From the NCBI GenBank assembly GCA_900549325.1, contig UROI01000001.1:124001-188000 (forward strand): a stretch of DNA of 64,000 nucleotides, read 5' to 3'. This DNA is from an uncultured Mycoplasmatota bacterium (lineage in GTDB: Bacteria > Bacillota_I > Bacilli_A > RF39 > UBA660). Within the stretch, counting starts at the first letter, position 1. Every line of letters starts with the position of its first letter. A program made the translations under genes and the position numbers. Positions 7,632 to 15,047 of the stretch are shown here, one piece after another. Under the pieces are notes generated by a model that ran no database searches, was not told the origin of the DNA, and saw only the letters and a list, made by a program, of their open reading frames with translations.

Positions 7632-8216
7632 TTAACTTATATATTTTCCAATTTCATCGTATACTTCATTTTTACCTGTTTTCGTTACACTAGAGAATAG
7701 TATAATATTTTTTTCATCTTGAATATTCAATTCTTTCATTATTATTTGTTTATTTTTATTATGATTGTTTTTTGATACTTTATCTACTTTAGTACATACT
7801 ATTGTTACTGGTATGTTATAAAATTTTAAATAATCATACATCATAATATCATCATTAGTAGGCTTGTGTCTAAAATCAATTAGTAAAAAAACCATTTGTA
7901 AGTTATCTCTTGACTTTAAATAACTTTCCATTATTAATCCAAACTTTTGTTTTAGTGAATTTCTAACTTTAGCAAAACCATATCCTGGAGCGTCCACTAG
8001 ATAAAATTCATCGTTTATTTTATAGAAGTTTAATGTTTGTGTTTTACCAGGAGTAGCTGATGTTCTGGCAAAGTTTTTTCTATTGATAATGGTATTAATA
8101 AAACTACTTTTACCAACGTTGCTTCTTCCTACAAGTAGGAATTCTTTTAGCTTATCAGTAGGATACTGACTTTCTCTTACTGCTGATATTATTAGTTCTA
8201 TGGTATTTATTTTCAT
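7632..8216 (-). CDS. ysxC: Ribosome biogenesis GTPase YsxC/EngB
   Basis: 194 residues. A TrmE-Era-EngA-EngB family GTPase needed for late assembly of the 50S subunit. Visible motifs are GRSNVGKSS (G1), the Thr of SATPGKTQ (G2), DAPGYG (G3) and TKVDK (G4), in a single-domain protein of the usual length. The start was placed at the ATG at 8216, with GGTGAG just upstream, in preference to a TTG at 8228. It opens the group ysxC-unknown-der. A hairpin of the repeat family described below stands upstream. Confidence 0.93.
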   Translation of the reverse strand: MKINTIELIISAVRESQYPTDKLKEFLLVGRSNVGKSSFINTIINRKNFARTSATPGKTQTLNFYKINDEFYLVDAPGYGFAKVRNSLKQKFGLIMESYLKSRDNLQMVFLLIDFRHKPTNDDIMMYDYLKFYNIPVTIVCTKVDKVSKNNHNKNKQIIMKELNIQDEKNIILFSSVTKTGKNEVYDEIGKYIS

Positions 8217-8266
8217 TTTTCTCACCAAATTAATTGTATCATAATATATTTAAAAAAGCAAATAAT

Positions 8267-8297
8267 GTTTTTATGGAGACTTAAGGCTCCATAAAAC
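8267..8297 (+). repeat. Hairpin of the AG-AC...GG-CT dispersed element family (copy A, single hairpin)
   Basis: GTTTTTATGGAG / CTCCATAAAAC pair around ACTTAAGG. It has the same AG-AC...GG-CT core as the other copies (13273, 19787, 23142, 31753, 59663, 63558) but an unrelated stem. No convincing second hairpin follows, so this is a reduced copy. It stands between the 5' end of ysxC and the 3' end of the YugP-type peptidase gene. Confidence 0.55.
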
Positions 8298-8323
8298 GGC
8301 GAACAACTTTAGTGTGAGACGAA

Positions 8324-8346
8324 AAGAAAAAAGACTTAACGTCTTT
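8324..8346 (-). terminator. Terminator of the YugP-like peptidase gene
   Basis: On the minus strand AAAGAC and GTCTTT pair around a 5-nt loop containing the stop codon, followed by a T-tract. Confidence 0.65.
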
Positions 8347-9022
8347 GATCATTTGATGATGATATTAATACCAATCTAAATATTTGTAATAAGGTAGATA
8401 GTACCGAAGCAACATAAGTAAATGCTGCTGCTACTAGCATATTTCTAGCACTACTTTTTTCTTCTTTATCTAGAATTTTTTCTTTTTCTAATTCTTTTAA
8501 AGCTCTTTTTGAAGCATTAAATTCTACTGGTAAGGTAATTAATTGAAATACTAGCATAGCAAGTAGAAGTATTATACCAGTTTCAAATAAAGGTGATCTA
8601 TTGAATATTAGTCCTATTATAATAGCTAGATAACCTAATCTAGTACATATATTAACAAAAGGTACAATAGCACTTCTTATACGCATGGGCATATATTTAT
8701 CTTTATCTTGAATAGCGTGTCCACATTCATGGGCCGCTACTGCTGCTGAAGCAATACTTGAACCATGATAGATATCTGTAGATAGTTTTATTACTTTTCT
8801 TTTAGGATCATAATGGTCAGTTAGATTACCTTTGGTTTCTAATATCATTACATCTTCAAGATTATTCTTATCTAGTATCTTTCTTGCAGTATCGTATCCA
8901 GTATTATCTTTACTATTTAGTATTTTTTTATATCTACTATAAGATGATGAAACAAATATTTGAGCTAGTAGAGTTATTAGAAATGATACTAAGTAGATAA
9001 TATCACTATAATATAAATCCAT
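8336..9022 (-). CDS. YugP-family membrane zinc metallopeptidase
   Basis: 228 residues, close to the ~225 of B. subtilis YugP (PF04298). An N-terminal membrane segment is followed by a soluble part with the DxxDPKRKVIKLS stretch and the zinc-binding HECGH motif in AAHECGHAIQD. Two or three further membrane segments lie in the C-terminal half, including the VEFNASKRAL stretch typical of the family. It is predicted to be a membrane-bound protease facing the cytosol or the membrane surface; the substrate is unknown. It lies 9 nt downstream of cysS on the same strand. Confidence 0.9.
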   Translation of the reverse strand: MDLYYSDIIYLVSFLITLLAQIFVSSSYSRYKKILNSKDNTGYDTARKILDKNNLEDVMILETKGNLTDHYDPKRKVIKLSTDIYHGSSIASAAVAAHECGHAIQDKDKYMPMRIRSAIVPFVNICTRLGYLAIIIGLIFNRSPLFETGIILLLAMLVFQLITLPVEFNASKRALKELEKEKILDKEEKSSARNMLVAAAFTYVASVLSTLLQIFRLVLISSSNDQRR

Positions 9023-9031
9023 AATTCCTCC

Positions 9032-10345
9032 TTAAAGAATATTTTCTTTTATTAACTCTTCTCTTAAAGTATCCGCTAGGGCAAAGTCTTTATCTTCTCT
9101 AGCTTTAAGCCAGTTATTATAAGTCTCTTTTTGCTTTTCAGTAAACTCTGGCATAGAATAACTTAATCCTAGTATATTAGTTATTGTTAATATTTTATTT
9201 GTTAATGTTAAAATATTATCACCTTTATTTCTTATTTCTTGATTTAAATCTTTAACAAGAGATAAAAGTAATGTAATAACATTTGGAGTATTAAAATCGT
9301 CATTCATATATTCTTCAAATGTACTATCTTTTTCTTCTTTTATATTGTGAATATTTTTGATATTTAATTCATTGTTAGCACTTTTTAGTACTGCTTTAAT
9401 TTTATTATCAATAACTAGTGCCTCCTCAAATACTTTATCAGTTAGATTTAGTGGCTGTCTATAATTTGTACTTAGAAAAGCTAATTTTATGACATTAGCA
9501 GAATGTTCTTTGATAAAATCTTTGGCTAAGATAAAATTATTTAAACTTTTACTCATTTTTACATTATTTATATTTATATGACCATTATGCATCCAGTAAT
9601 TAGCAATATAGTTATCATTTAATGCAATGCTTTGAGCTATTTCATTTTCATGATGTGGGAATTTAAGATCCACCCCTCCAGCATGAATATCTATTTTATC
9701 TCCAAATAATTTATTAATCATAACAACACACTCAGTGTGCCATCCTGGTATTCCTTCACCCCAAGGACTAGTAAATGTTTCTCCTTCGGTAGTCTTTCTC
9801 CATAAGGCAAAGTCAAGTGGATTTTCTTTCTTTTCATCAATATCTACTCTTGAACCAGAGATTAACTCTTCAATACTTTGATTGGATAAAATACCATAAT
9901 CTTTTATTTTACTTACTCTAAAATAGACATCTCCATCAACAACATAGGCATAGTCTTTTTCTATTAATTTACTTATGAAGTTAAATATATCGTCTAAATA
10001 ATTTATTACTCTAGGTCTATAATCAATATTAGAACAATTATAATTTTTTAAATCTTCTTCATATGCTTTAATAAATTTATCTGCTACTTCTCTTTCGGTT
10101 ATACCTAATGTTTCAGCAGCCCTTGTTATTTTTGGATTGATATCAGTATAATTTGAAGCATATTTTACATCATATCCTAAATATTTTAGATATTTATATA
10201 CCATGTCAAATGTTATTACTGGTCTCATATTTCCTATATGAACATAGTTATATACGGTAGGACCACATACATACATGGTAACTTTTCCTTCATTTATTGG
10301 TTTGAATTCTTCTACTTTATCAGTAAGTGAATTATATATTCTCAT
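9032..10345 (-). CDS. cysS: Cysteinyl-tRNA synthetase
   Basis: 437 residues, slightly shorter than the usual 460-470. It charges tRNA-Cys. The N-terminal zinc ligand Cys27 is in YVCGPTVYNYVHIGN, where HIGN (36-39) is the class I HIGH motif. The zinc-site GWHTECVVM and HAGGVDLKFPHHENE segments and the KMSKS loop are present. The usual TDVDDKI segment reads TDINPKI here, a small departure. The C-terminal helical domain is short. No T-box leader was found upstream, although many Firmicutes cysS genes have one. Confidence 0.96.
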   Translation of the reverse strand: MRIYNSLTDKVEEFKPINEGKVTMYVCGPTVYNYVHIGNMRPVITFDMVYKYLKYLGYDVKYASNYTDINPKITRAAETLGITEREVADKFIKAYEEDLKNYNCSNIDYRPRVINYLDDIFNFISKLIEKDYAYVVDGDVYFRVSKIKDYGILSNQSIEELISGSRVDIDEKKENPLDFALWRKTTEGETFTSPWGEGIPGWHTECVVMINKLFGDKIDIHAGGVDLKFPHHENEIAQSIALNDNYIANYWMHNGHININNVKMSKSLNNFILAKDFIKEHSANVIKLAFLSTNYRQPLNLTDKVFEEALVIDNKIKAVLKSANNELNIKNIHNIKEEKDSTFEEYMNDDFNTPNVITLLLSLVKDLNQEIRNKGDNILTLTNKILTITNILGLSYSMPEFTEKQKETYNNWLKAREDKDFALADTLREELIKENIL

Positions 10346-10451
10346 ATTGACCTCCTTGTATCATTATAGTTTAAAACTATGGTAAAAATATGTGAAAAAC
10401 ACTTCTTAATTTATTATATCATTATTTTTTGATATTAGAAATAAAAAAATA

Positions 10452-10487
10452 TATAAAAATACCTATTTAAATATATTAAATGGGTAT
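10452..10487 (-). terminator. Terminator of the RluA-family gene
   Basis: On the minus strand ATACCCATTTA and TAAATAGGTAT pair around a short AT loop and are followed by a T-run. The stem begins inside the last codons. Confidence 0.6.
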
Positions 10488-11131
10488 CTATTTGGTAAAT
10501 CTAAATTAAATGTTAATACTTCTTTAGTAGTTGGATGAGTAAATGTTATTGTTTTAGCAAAAAGAGCTATATCTATGTTTTTAGGATTGTTTCCATATTT
10601 GGAGTCTCCTACTAGGGGATGATGTCTTGAAGAAAACTGAACTCTTATTTGGTGTGAACGACCTGTTATTAAGTTTATTTTAACTAATGATAAATTATTT
10701 TTACTACTAATAAGAGTATATTCTAGACAGGAATATTTTCCTTTTTCTTTAGTTGTAACATAACTAATATTTTCTTTTTCATTTTTTATTAAGTAATCTT
10801 CAAATTTTCCTTCTTTAGGAGGAATTCCTTCAACTACTGCATAATAGGTTTTATGAAAATTATTTTTTCTTATCTCATCACTTAATCTAGAGGCTGCTTT
10901 TGAGGTTTTGGCAAATACCATGATGCCACCGACAGGTCTATCTAGTCTATGTACTAGTCCTATGTAGGCATCACCTTTCTTATTTTCATTCTTTATACGA
11001 TATTCTTTTAATATGGTAATTAAGTCTATGGTGTTACTGCTATCAGCTTGTACGGGAATACCTACTGGTTTCTCGATTACAAGAAGATGGTTATCTTCAT
11101 ATATTATATTAATCTTTGGTAACTTTTCCAT
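10463..11131 (-). CDS. RluA-family pseudouridine synthase
   Basis: About 222 residues. It isomerises uridines in rRNA or tRNA. The catalytic Asp lies in HRLDRPVGG, and the RTGRSHQIRVQ-like motif appears as ITGRSHQIRVQFSS, both diagnostic of the RluA branch. No N-terminal S4 domain is present, so it is the short RluC/RluD catalytic form. The start is uncertain: the ATG at 11131 was chosen, and a GTG at 11140 is also possible. Either way it overlaps the end of the methyltransferase gene by more than 20 nt, implying translational coupling of two RNA-modification genes. Confidence 0.9.
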   Translation of the reverse strand: MEKLPKINIIYEDNHLLVIEKPVGIPVQADSSNTIDLITILKEYRIKNENKKGDAYIGLVHRLDRPVGGIMVFAKTSKAASRLSDEIRKNNFHKTYYAVVEGIPPKEGKFEDYLIKNEKENISYVTTKEKGKYSCLEYTLISSKNNLSLVKINLITGRSHQIRVQFSSRHHPLVGDSKYGNNPKNIDIALFAKTITFTHPTTKEVLTFNLDLPNRYPFNIFK

Positions 11132-11969
11132 ATATACCACAAGGTAATATTAAATTGTTTTCAGTAACTGGAAGGGTATTTTCACCAGTTTCTATTTTAT
11201 TACCTTTAAATTCTAATTTTAATATATTTTCTAATGATATATGACTTATACCAGTAGTATAACTACTTATTAAAAGAAATGAAAAATCTTCATCTAAAAT
11301 ATCTTTTACTTTAGATAGTAGGGTAGGAAAGTCATTTTCAAACTTCCATACTTCTTTATTTGGTCCTCTTCCATAACTAGGAGGATCCATAATTATACCA
11401 TGATAGGTTCTGCCTCTTCTTTTTTCTCTTTCGATAAACTTTATGACATCTTCGGTTATGAATCTAATAGTTTTATTTTCAAGATGCGATAGTTTCATAT
11501 TTTCTTTAGCCCATTCATTTATTCCTTTAGAGGCATCGACGTGAACTACTTCAGTAGCTCCTGAAAAAGAGGCCATCATTGTAGCACAGCCAGTGTAGGC
11601 AAAAAGATTTAATACACGCATTTCATCATGTGTTTTTCTATATTCGGTTATTTTTTTATTTATGAAATCCCAGTTACTCGATTGCTCTGGAAAAATACCG
11701 GTATGTTTAAAGTTAGTTGGTGATACTTTGAAAGTTAAATCTTTATAATTAACAGTCCAATATTCTGGTAACTTTTTTTTAAATTCCCAGTAACCTCCAC
11801 CTTCAGTACTTCTGTGATAATGGGCATCATAATTATTCCATTTTTCAGTTTTATTCCATATTATTTGCGGATCTGGTCTAATCAAAATTATATTATTCCA
11901 TCTTTCTAATTTTTCACCATTTCCAGTTTTAATACATTCATAGTCTTTCCAATTATTATTTGTATTCAT
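11109..11969 (-). CDS. Class I SAM-dependent rRNA methyltransferase (RlmI/RlmK-like)
   Basis: 286 residues. The SAM-binding motif is VLNLFAYTGCATMM, followed by the acidic VVHVDASKGINEWAKEN strand and the catalytic-type motif MDPPSYGRG. This combination belongs to the PF10672 class of 23S rRNA cytosine/guanine methyltransferases. The N-terminal third (with ERWNNIILIRPDPQIIW) is family-like, and no PUA domain is present. It lies directly downstream of the MazF/PemK-like gene and overlaps the RluA gene. The modified base is not known. Confidence 0.85.
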   Translation of the reverse strand: MNTNNNWKDYECIKTGNGEKLERWNNIILIRPDPQIIWNKTEKWNNYDAHYHRSTEGGGYWEFKKKLPEYWTVNYKDLTFKVSPTNFKHTGIFPEQSSNWDFINKKITEYRKTHDEMRVLNLFAYTGCATMMASFSGATEVVHVDASKGINEWAKENMKLSHLENKTIRFITEDVIKFIEREKRRGRTYHGIIMDPPSYGRGPNKEVWKFENDFPTLLSKVKDILDEDFSFLLISSYTTGISHISLENILKLEFKGNKIETGENTLPVTENNLILPCGIYGKVTKD

Positions 11970-11972
11970 TTT

Positions 11973-12425
11973 TTACCTCCTGACAGATACAGCACTATTT
12001 AATATTTCTCTAATAGTTTGCTTTGGACGACGCATTTTCATTGCTTTAAAGATATCTTTGTATGTTTCAAAAGTTACTTTTCCTATTTTATCATGACCAC
12101 TGATGGGTATTTTATATATGCTTTCTAAATTGACATAACCTTTAATAGATTTGTTTATTCTGTCTTTTCTATTATATCTATATTTAAAATCTTCTTCATA
12201 TAGTATATTTTCATCTTTGATTTTGAAATGCTGTTTTGAGCCATCTTTGTCTACTGATGTTAGAGTTAATAGGTAATCAAGTTCATTATCGCTATATATT
12301 ATCATACAAGGTCTACCATCTTTCCAAGCGTGGTCAGGTTCTTTCTTACCATTAGTGGCATTTTCAAAAACTATTCCTTTTACAATAACTATATCTCCGA
12401 TTACTTCTCTTTCATAACTACTCAT
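11973..12425 (-). CDS. Unknown protein with weak MazF/PemK-like N-terminal pattern
   Basis: 150 residues when started at the ATG at 12425, which has GAGGTG just upstream. The N-terminal part reads GDIVIVKGIVF and then DGRPCMIIYSD, recalling the GDI...G...RP-hydrophobic pattern of PemK/MazF-fold proteins, but the rest does not follow the toxin family and there is no antitoxin gene. The C-terminal half has PISGHDKIGKVTF, which also fits late sheet-like segments of PemK-like folds. It is followed after 3 nt by the rRNA methyltransferase. I would call it hypothetical with a possible PemK-like fold. Confidence 0.5.
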   Translation of the reverse strand: MSSYEREVIGDIVIVKGIVFENATNGKKEPDHAWKDGRPCMIIYSDNELDYLLTLTSVDKDGSKQHFKIKDENILYEEDFKYRYNRKDRINKSIKGYVNLESIYKIPISGHDKIGKVTFETYKDIFKAMKMRRPKQTIREILNSAVSVRR

Positions 12426-12441
12426 TTTGCACCTCAAATAG

Positions 12442-12478
12442 ATTATATCATTTATTTACTAAAATTAATAGATAAAAA
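12442..12478 (-). repeat. 37-bp direct repeat, copy 1 (promoter region of the MazF-like gene)
   Basis: Identical to 13191-13227 over 37 bp. Read on the minus strand it ends in GATATAAT, a good -10 element, about 17 nt before the start codon of the gene at 12425. It is therefore likely a promoter/leader segment. Confidence 0.75.
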
Positions 12479-12512
12479 ATGAATAACGACAAAAGCATTA
12501 TTCATTTTTATT
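12473..12512 (-). terminator. Terminator of the 12534-13169 gene
   Basis: AAATGAATAA (12477-12486) and TTATTCATTT (12498-12507) form a perfect 10-bp stem with T-rich sequence on the minus-strand exit side. It overlaps the end of the 37-bp repeat. Confidence 0.65.
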
Positions 12513-12533
12513 TAATGTTTATTTATTATGCTG

Positions 12534-13169
12534 CTATGCTGCAAGTTTTTCAACAAGTTTTGGCGTTGAAAAAGAATTATTAGAATATTCTATTTCGAAC
12601 GTTGCTTTAGGATAGCCAGATTCTTCATTAGAACACTGTAATCCACATTCTTTACCATCTATAACTATTTTGTTATTGTTAATAGTATAAGATTTTGCCC
12701 AATATCCTTCGAGTGTTTCAGGTGTTAAATTCATTATGATGGAGTTACTTGATAAACTATATATTGCAAACTGTGTTCCGCTAGTGTCACCAGATAATAC
12801 AATAACATTATTATCATATATTGTGTATGAATTTATCCATATGCCCTTAAATTCCTCTTTTGCCTCTTTACTATTAATTGTAAAACTTTTTGTAGTACAC
12901 ATAGAATCGTTATTTTCCTGCTCTAATTTGATTGTAATTCCATTGAATGTGATTTCGCTGTTTTTACATCCATCAGCATTTACTGTTTTAACAGGAATTG
13001 TATTATTCCCATTTATATTTTCATTGTTATTGTTGTTTTGATTATTGTTTGAAGTGTTATTTTTAAAACTTATGGTTCCTGTTGCAAATAGTATGCATAA
13101 TGTAGCTAATATAAATATAATTACTAATAATAATGCAATAACAGTTTTATTATTGTTTTGTTTTTCCAC
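12534..13169 (-). CDS. Unknown membrane-anchored extracellular protein
   Basis: 211 residues: a short positively charged N terminus, one hydrophobic segment (about residues 9-33), a low-complexity Asn-rich linker (about 37-57), then a ~150-residue outside domain with Cys in DGCKN, DSMCTT and KECGLQCSN that could form disulfides. No known domain was recognised. It starts with GTG after an AGGAGG site. Its promoter region shares a 37-bp perfect repeat with that of the next gene downstream, so the gene may have been inserted or its promoter copied. Surface or cell-envelope role is inferred from topology only. Confidence 0.65.
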   Translation of the reverse strand: MEKQNNNKTVIALLLVIIFILATLCILFATGTISFKNNTSNNNQNNNNNENINGNNTIPVKTVNADGCKNSEITFNGITIKLEQENNDSMCTTKSFTINSKEAKEEFKGIWINSYTIYDNNVIVLSGDTSGTQFAIYSLSSNSIIMNLTPETLEGYWAKSYTINNNKIVIDGKECGLQCSNEESGYPKATFEIEYSNNSFSTPKLVEKLAA

Positions 13170-13190
13170 TTTTTCTCCTCCTTCTATAAA

Positions 13191-13227
13191 ATTATATCAT
13201 TTATTTACTAAAATTAATAGATAAAAA
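13191..13227 (-). repeat. 37-bp direct repeat, copy 2 (promoter region of the 12534-13169 gene)
   Basis: Perfect copy of 12442-12478, again just upstream (22 nt) of a minus-strand start codon and ending in GATATAAT on that strand. Confidence 0.75.
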
Positions 13228-13244
13228 TTAAATATATATTTACG

Positions 13245-13327
13245 GCTTATATATGATAGATATGTAGATATATTATTTTGAGACCTTGGGCTCAAAATAA
13301 CACATTAAGACTATTAGGCTTAATGTG
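13245..13327 (+). repeat. Double-hairpin dispersed element (copy B) with GCTTATATATGATAGAT box
   Basis: The box at 13245-13261 is followed by hairpin 1, TTATTTTGAG / CTCAAAATAA around ACCTTGGG (13273-13300), and immediately by hairpin 2, CACATTAAG / CTTAATGTG around ACTATTAGG (13301-13327). Both stems are perfect. It shares the AG-AC...GG-CT core with the other copies but not the stem sequences. It lies between the 3' end of hsp20 and the promoter of the 12534-13169 gene. Confidence 0.8.
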
Positions 13328-13332
13328 AATAT

Positions 13333-13362
13333 AAAAAAATCTAGACTACATAGTAATCTAGA
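13333..13362 (-). terminator. Terminator of hsp20
   Basis: TCTAGA at 13340 pairs with TCTAGA at 13357, with inner TAC/GTA pairing, followed on the minus strand by seven T. Confidence 0.65.
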
Positions 13363-13366
13363 ATAA

Positions 13367-13750
13367 TTATTTAATTATAATATTTTGTTTTTCATTTTTT
13401 AAAATATCTTCTTTGGGAAAAGTTATAGTAAGGATACCACTTTCATAATTAGCTTTAATATCTGATTCCTTCTTTTCACCAATATAAAAACTTCTTTTTA
13501 CTTCACCATAAAATCTTTCTCTTCTTATATAAGCCTCTACTTTTAAATTAACTGTTTTGGTAGCCTTAATAGTTAAATATCCATTTTCATAGTTTATTAT
13601 TATATCTTCTTTTTTTAATCCTGGTAAATCTATTTCCATAATATATTTATTTTGATATTCTCTTATATCTGTTTTCATATATTCTTTTTCTTTTAGTAAT
13701 GGTGAATCTATAAGTGGAAAATAGTCATTTAAATAATATCTTGGTAACAT
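13367..13750 (-). CDS. Hsp20/alpha-crystallin small heat-shock protein
   Basis: 127 residues, a short member of the family of ATP-independent holdase chaperones that bind unfolding proteins. The alpha-crystallin domain spans about residues 25-118, with the start MEIDLPGLKKEDIIINYENG, a middle YIRRERFYGEVKRSFYIG and the signature ANYESGILTITFPK. The C-terminal extension carries an I-x-I-like QNIIIK tail used in oligomer assembly. It is monocistronic with its own terminator. No CIRCE or CtsR operator was recognised upstream. Confidence 0.92.
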   Translation of the reverse strand: MLPRYYLNDYFPLIDSPLLKEKEYMKTDIREYQNKYIMEIDLPGLKKEDIIINYENGYLTIKATKTVNLKVEAYIRRERFYGEVKRSFYIGEKKESDIKANYESGILTITFPKEDILKNEKQNIIIK

Positions 13751-13801
13751 TATATATCATTCCTTTCTATCTTTATTATGATTTATAAAAGGAAAAATAT
13801 A

Positions 13802-14158
13802 CTAGTTTTCAATTATTAAATTACTATTTCCTAGTGGTAAATAAAGTAAGGCTCCTAGTAAGATGAAGAAAGTAGCTGCGACTAAATATTTTTCTTGCTC
13901 TTTCTCTTCTTCAGTAGTAGCATTTTGATAACTATACACAGCATTTAAAAAGAAATATATAGCAATAATAAAATTTAGTCTTCTATTATAATAATATATT
14001 TTATTTGCTTTCTCATTTGAAATACTAGGTATATGTAAAATACTTTTTTTCTTTTCGTTTATTAGATAAAAAGATATTATAGCTTTAATTACTAATAGAA
14101 AAAAGAAAATTATATCAATATCAACTTGTTTTAAAAGTTCTTCTTTATCATCATTCAT
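13802..14158 (-). CDS. Small membrane protein of unknown function
   Basis: 118 residues with about three hydrophobic segments: one near the N terminus (IIFFFLLVIKAIISFYLI), one in the middle (LNFIIAIYFFLNAVYSY) and one near the C terminus (LVAATFFILLGALLYLPLG), separated by charged loops. No family was recognised. It lies between the XRE regulator gene and hsp20 on the same strand, only 36 nt after the regulator, with a terminator in between. Confidence 0.55.
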   Translation of the reverse strand: MNDDKEELLKQVDIDIIFFFLLVIKAIISFYLINEKKKSILHIPSISNEKANKIYYYNRRLNFIIAIYFFLNAVYSYQNATTEEEKEQEKYLVAATFFILLGALLYLPLGNSNLIIEN

Positions 14159-14170
14159 ACTTAATTATAT

Positions 14171-14196
14171 AAAAAAAGAATGATAATTATCATTCT
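14171..14196 (-). terminator. Terminator of the XRE regulator gene
   Basis: AGAATGATAATTATCATTCT is a perfect 20-nt palindrome, followed on the minus strand by seven T. The stop codon is inside it. Confidence 0.65.
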
Positions 14197-14533
14197 ATTC
14201 TATATTTGTATTAACTTTTACATATTCTTCTTTCATTATAGATATTATTCTGATGATAAAATCTATATCTTTTTCATCTAAATATTTGCAATTTTCAGTT
14301 ATATACTTTAATTTATTACTATTATCTGATGGAAGACTTTTAACATCTAATAAAGAGTTTAAATCAACATTAAATATTTTAGCGATATTTTTTAACATAC
14401 TGGCAGTAGGCTCTGATTTACCTGTTTCTATTCTTGATAAGAAATTTCTATTTATTTTTAATGTACTTGCTAATTCTTCTTGTGATATTCCTTTACTTTT
14501 TCTTAATTGTTTTATTTTTTCACCTAACTTCAT
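14195..14533 (-). CDS. XRE-family transcriptional regulator
   Basis: 112 residues from the ATG at 14533, which has GGAGG 4-5 nt upstream; the open frame continues further up but lacks a site. The helix-turn-helix occupies residues 1-65, with KLGEKIKQLRKSKGISQEEL, INRNFLSRIETGKSEP and the FNVDLNSLLD end of the SinR/Xre type. The C-terminal ~40 residues are helical and probably serve dimerisation. It is divergent from gatCAB. An inverted repeat TTGGTA...TACCAA upstream is a candidate operator for autoregulation. Confidence 0.88.
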   Translation of the reverse strand: MKLGEKIKQLRKSKGISQEELASTLKINRNFLSRIETGKSEPTASMLKNIAKIFNVDLNSLLDVKSLPSDNSNKLKYITENCKYLDEKDIDFIIRIISIMKEEYVKVNTNIE

Positions 14534-14586
14534 AATACCTCCAAAACTAGTTTTATTATAATAAATTATATGATATTTTAAATACC

Positions 14587-14605
14587 TTGGTATTATTATT
14601 ACCAA
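14587..14605. promoter_or_regulatory. Inverted repeat TTGGTA-N7-TACCAA, candidate XRE operator
   Basis: Two 6-bp arms spaced by 7 nt about 55 nt upstream of the XRE start. Another TTGGTA half-site lies near 14679-14684, between the two divergent promoters. Confidence 0.4.
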
Positions 14606-14698
14606 ATTTGCAATAAATATTAGAAAAAATGTCTTAAAAAAAACATTTTGTAGCTAAAAAGCAGTTTAAAATATTATTTTGGTATTAAATATTTTATA

Positions 14699-14727
14699 TT
14701 GTTATTATTATTAATTTGTTATATAAT
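14699..14727 (+). promoter_or_regulatory. Sigma-A-type promoter of gatCAB
   Basis: TTGTTA at 14699-14704, a 17-nt spacer, and TATAAT at 14722-14727, 24 nt before the gatC ATG. Confidence 0.7.
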
Positions 14728-14750
14728 ATAGAGGTAAATGAGGAGGCATT

Positions 14751-15047
14751 ATGATAACAAGAGATGTATTAGATAATTTAGCAAAAAAACTTATGTTTAA
14801 GATGAATGATGAAGAGTATAAAACTTTAGAGAATGAGTTCGATGTTATATTAAAACAAATGGAATTTATTGATAAGATAGATGGAATTGAAGAAGTTATT
14901 CCAATGACATTTCCTTTTGAACTTAATTTAGATGATAATTATTTAAGAGAAGATGTTTATAAAAATGAAATTGATTTTAATGATATGGTTATTAATGTTA
15001 AAGATTATGATGATAATAGGGTAAAAGTACCTAAGGTGGTGGAATAA
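14751..15047 (+). CDS. gatC: Asp/Glu-tRNA amidotransferase subunit C
   Basis: 98 residues, normal GatC length. GatC holds the GatA-GatB heterodimer together. The N-terminal helices (VLDNLAKKLMFKMNDEEYKT) and the central region with ILKQMEFIDKIDGIEEVIPM are followed by the LREDV-type segment seen in the family. AGGAGG precedes the ATG. Its stop codon overlaps the gatA start (TAATG), so the operon gatC-gatA-gatB is translationally coupled throughout. Confidence 0.92.
   Translation: MITRDVLDNLAKKLMFKMNDEEYKTLENEFDVILKQMEFIDKIDGIEEVIPMTFPFELNLDDNYLREDVYKNEIDFNDMVINVKDYDDNRVKVPKVVE

Noticed and set aside
8298..8323. Second hairpin for dispersed element copy A
   Set aside because: No convincing complementary arms with the AG-AC...GG-CT core were found after the first hairpin.
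10346..10462. Possible T-box riboswitch upstream of cysS
   Set aside because: No T-box core sequence, specifier loop or terminator/antiterminator pair could be found in this short AT-rich gap.
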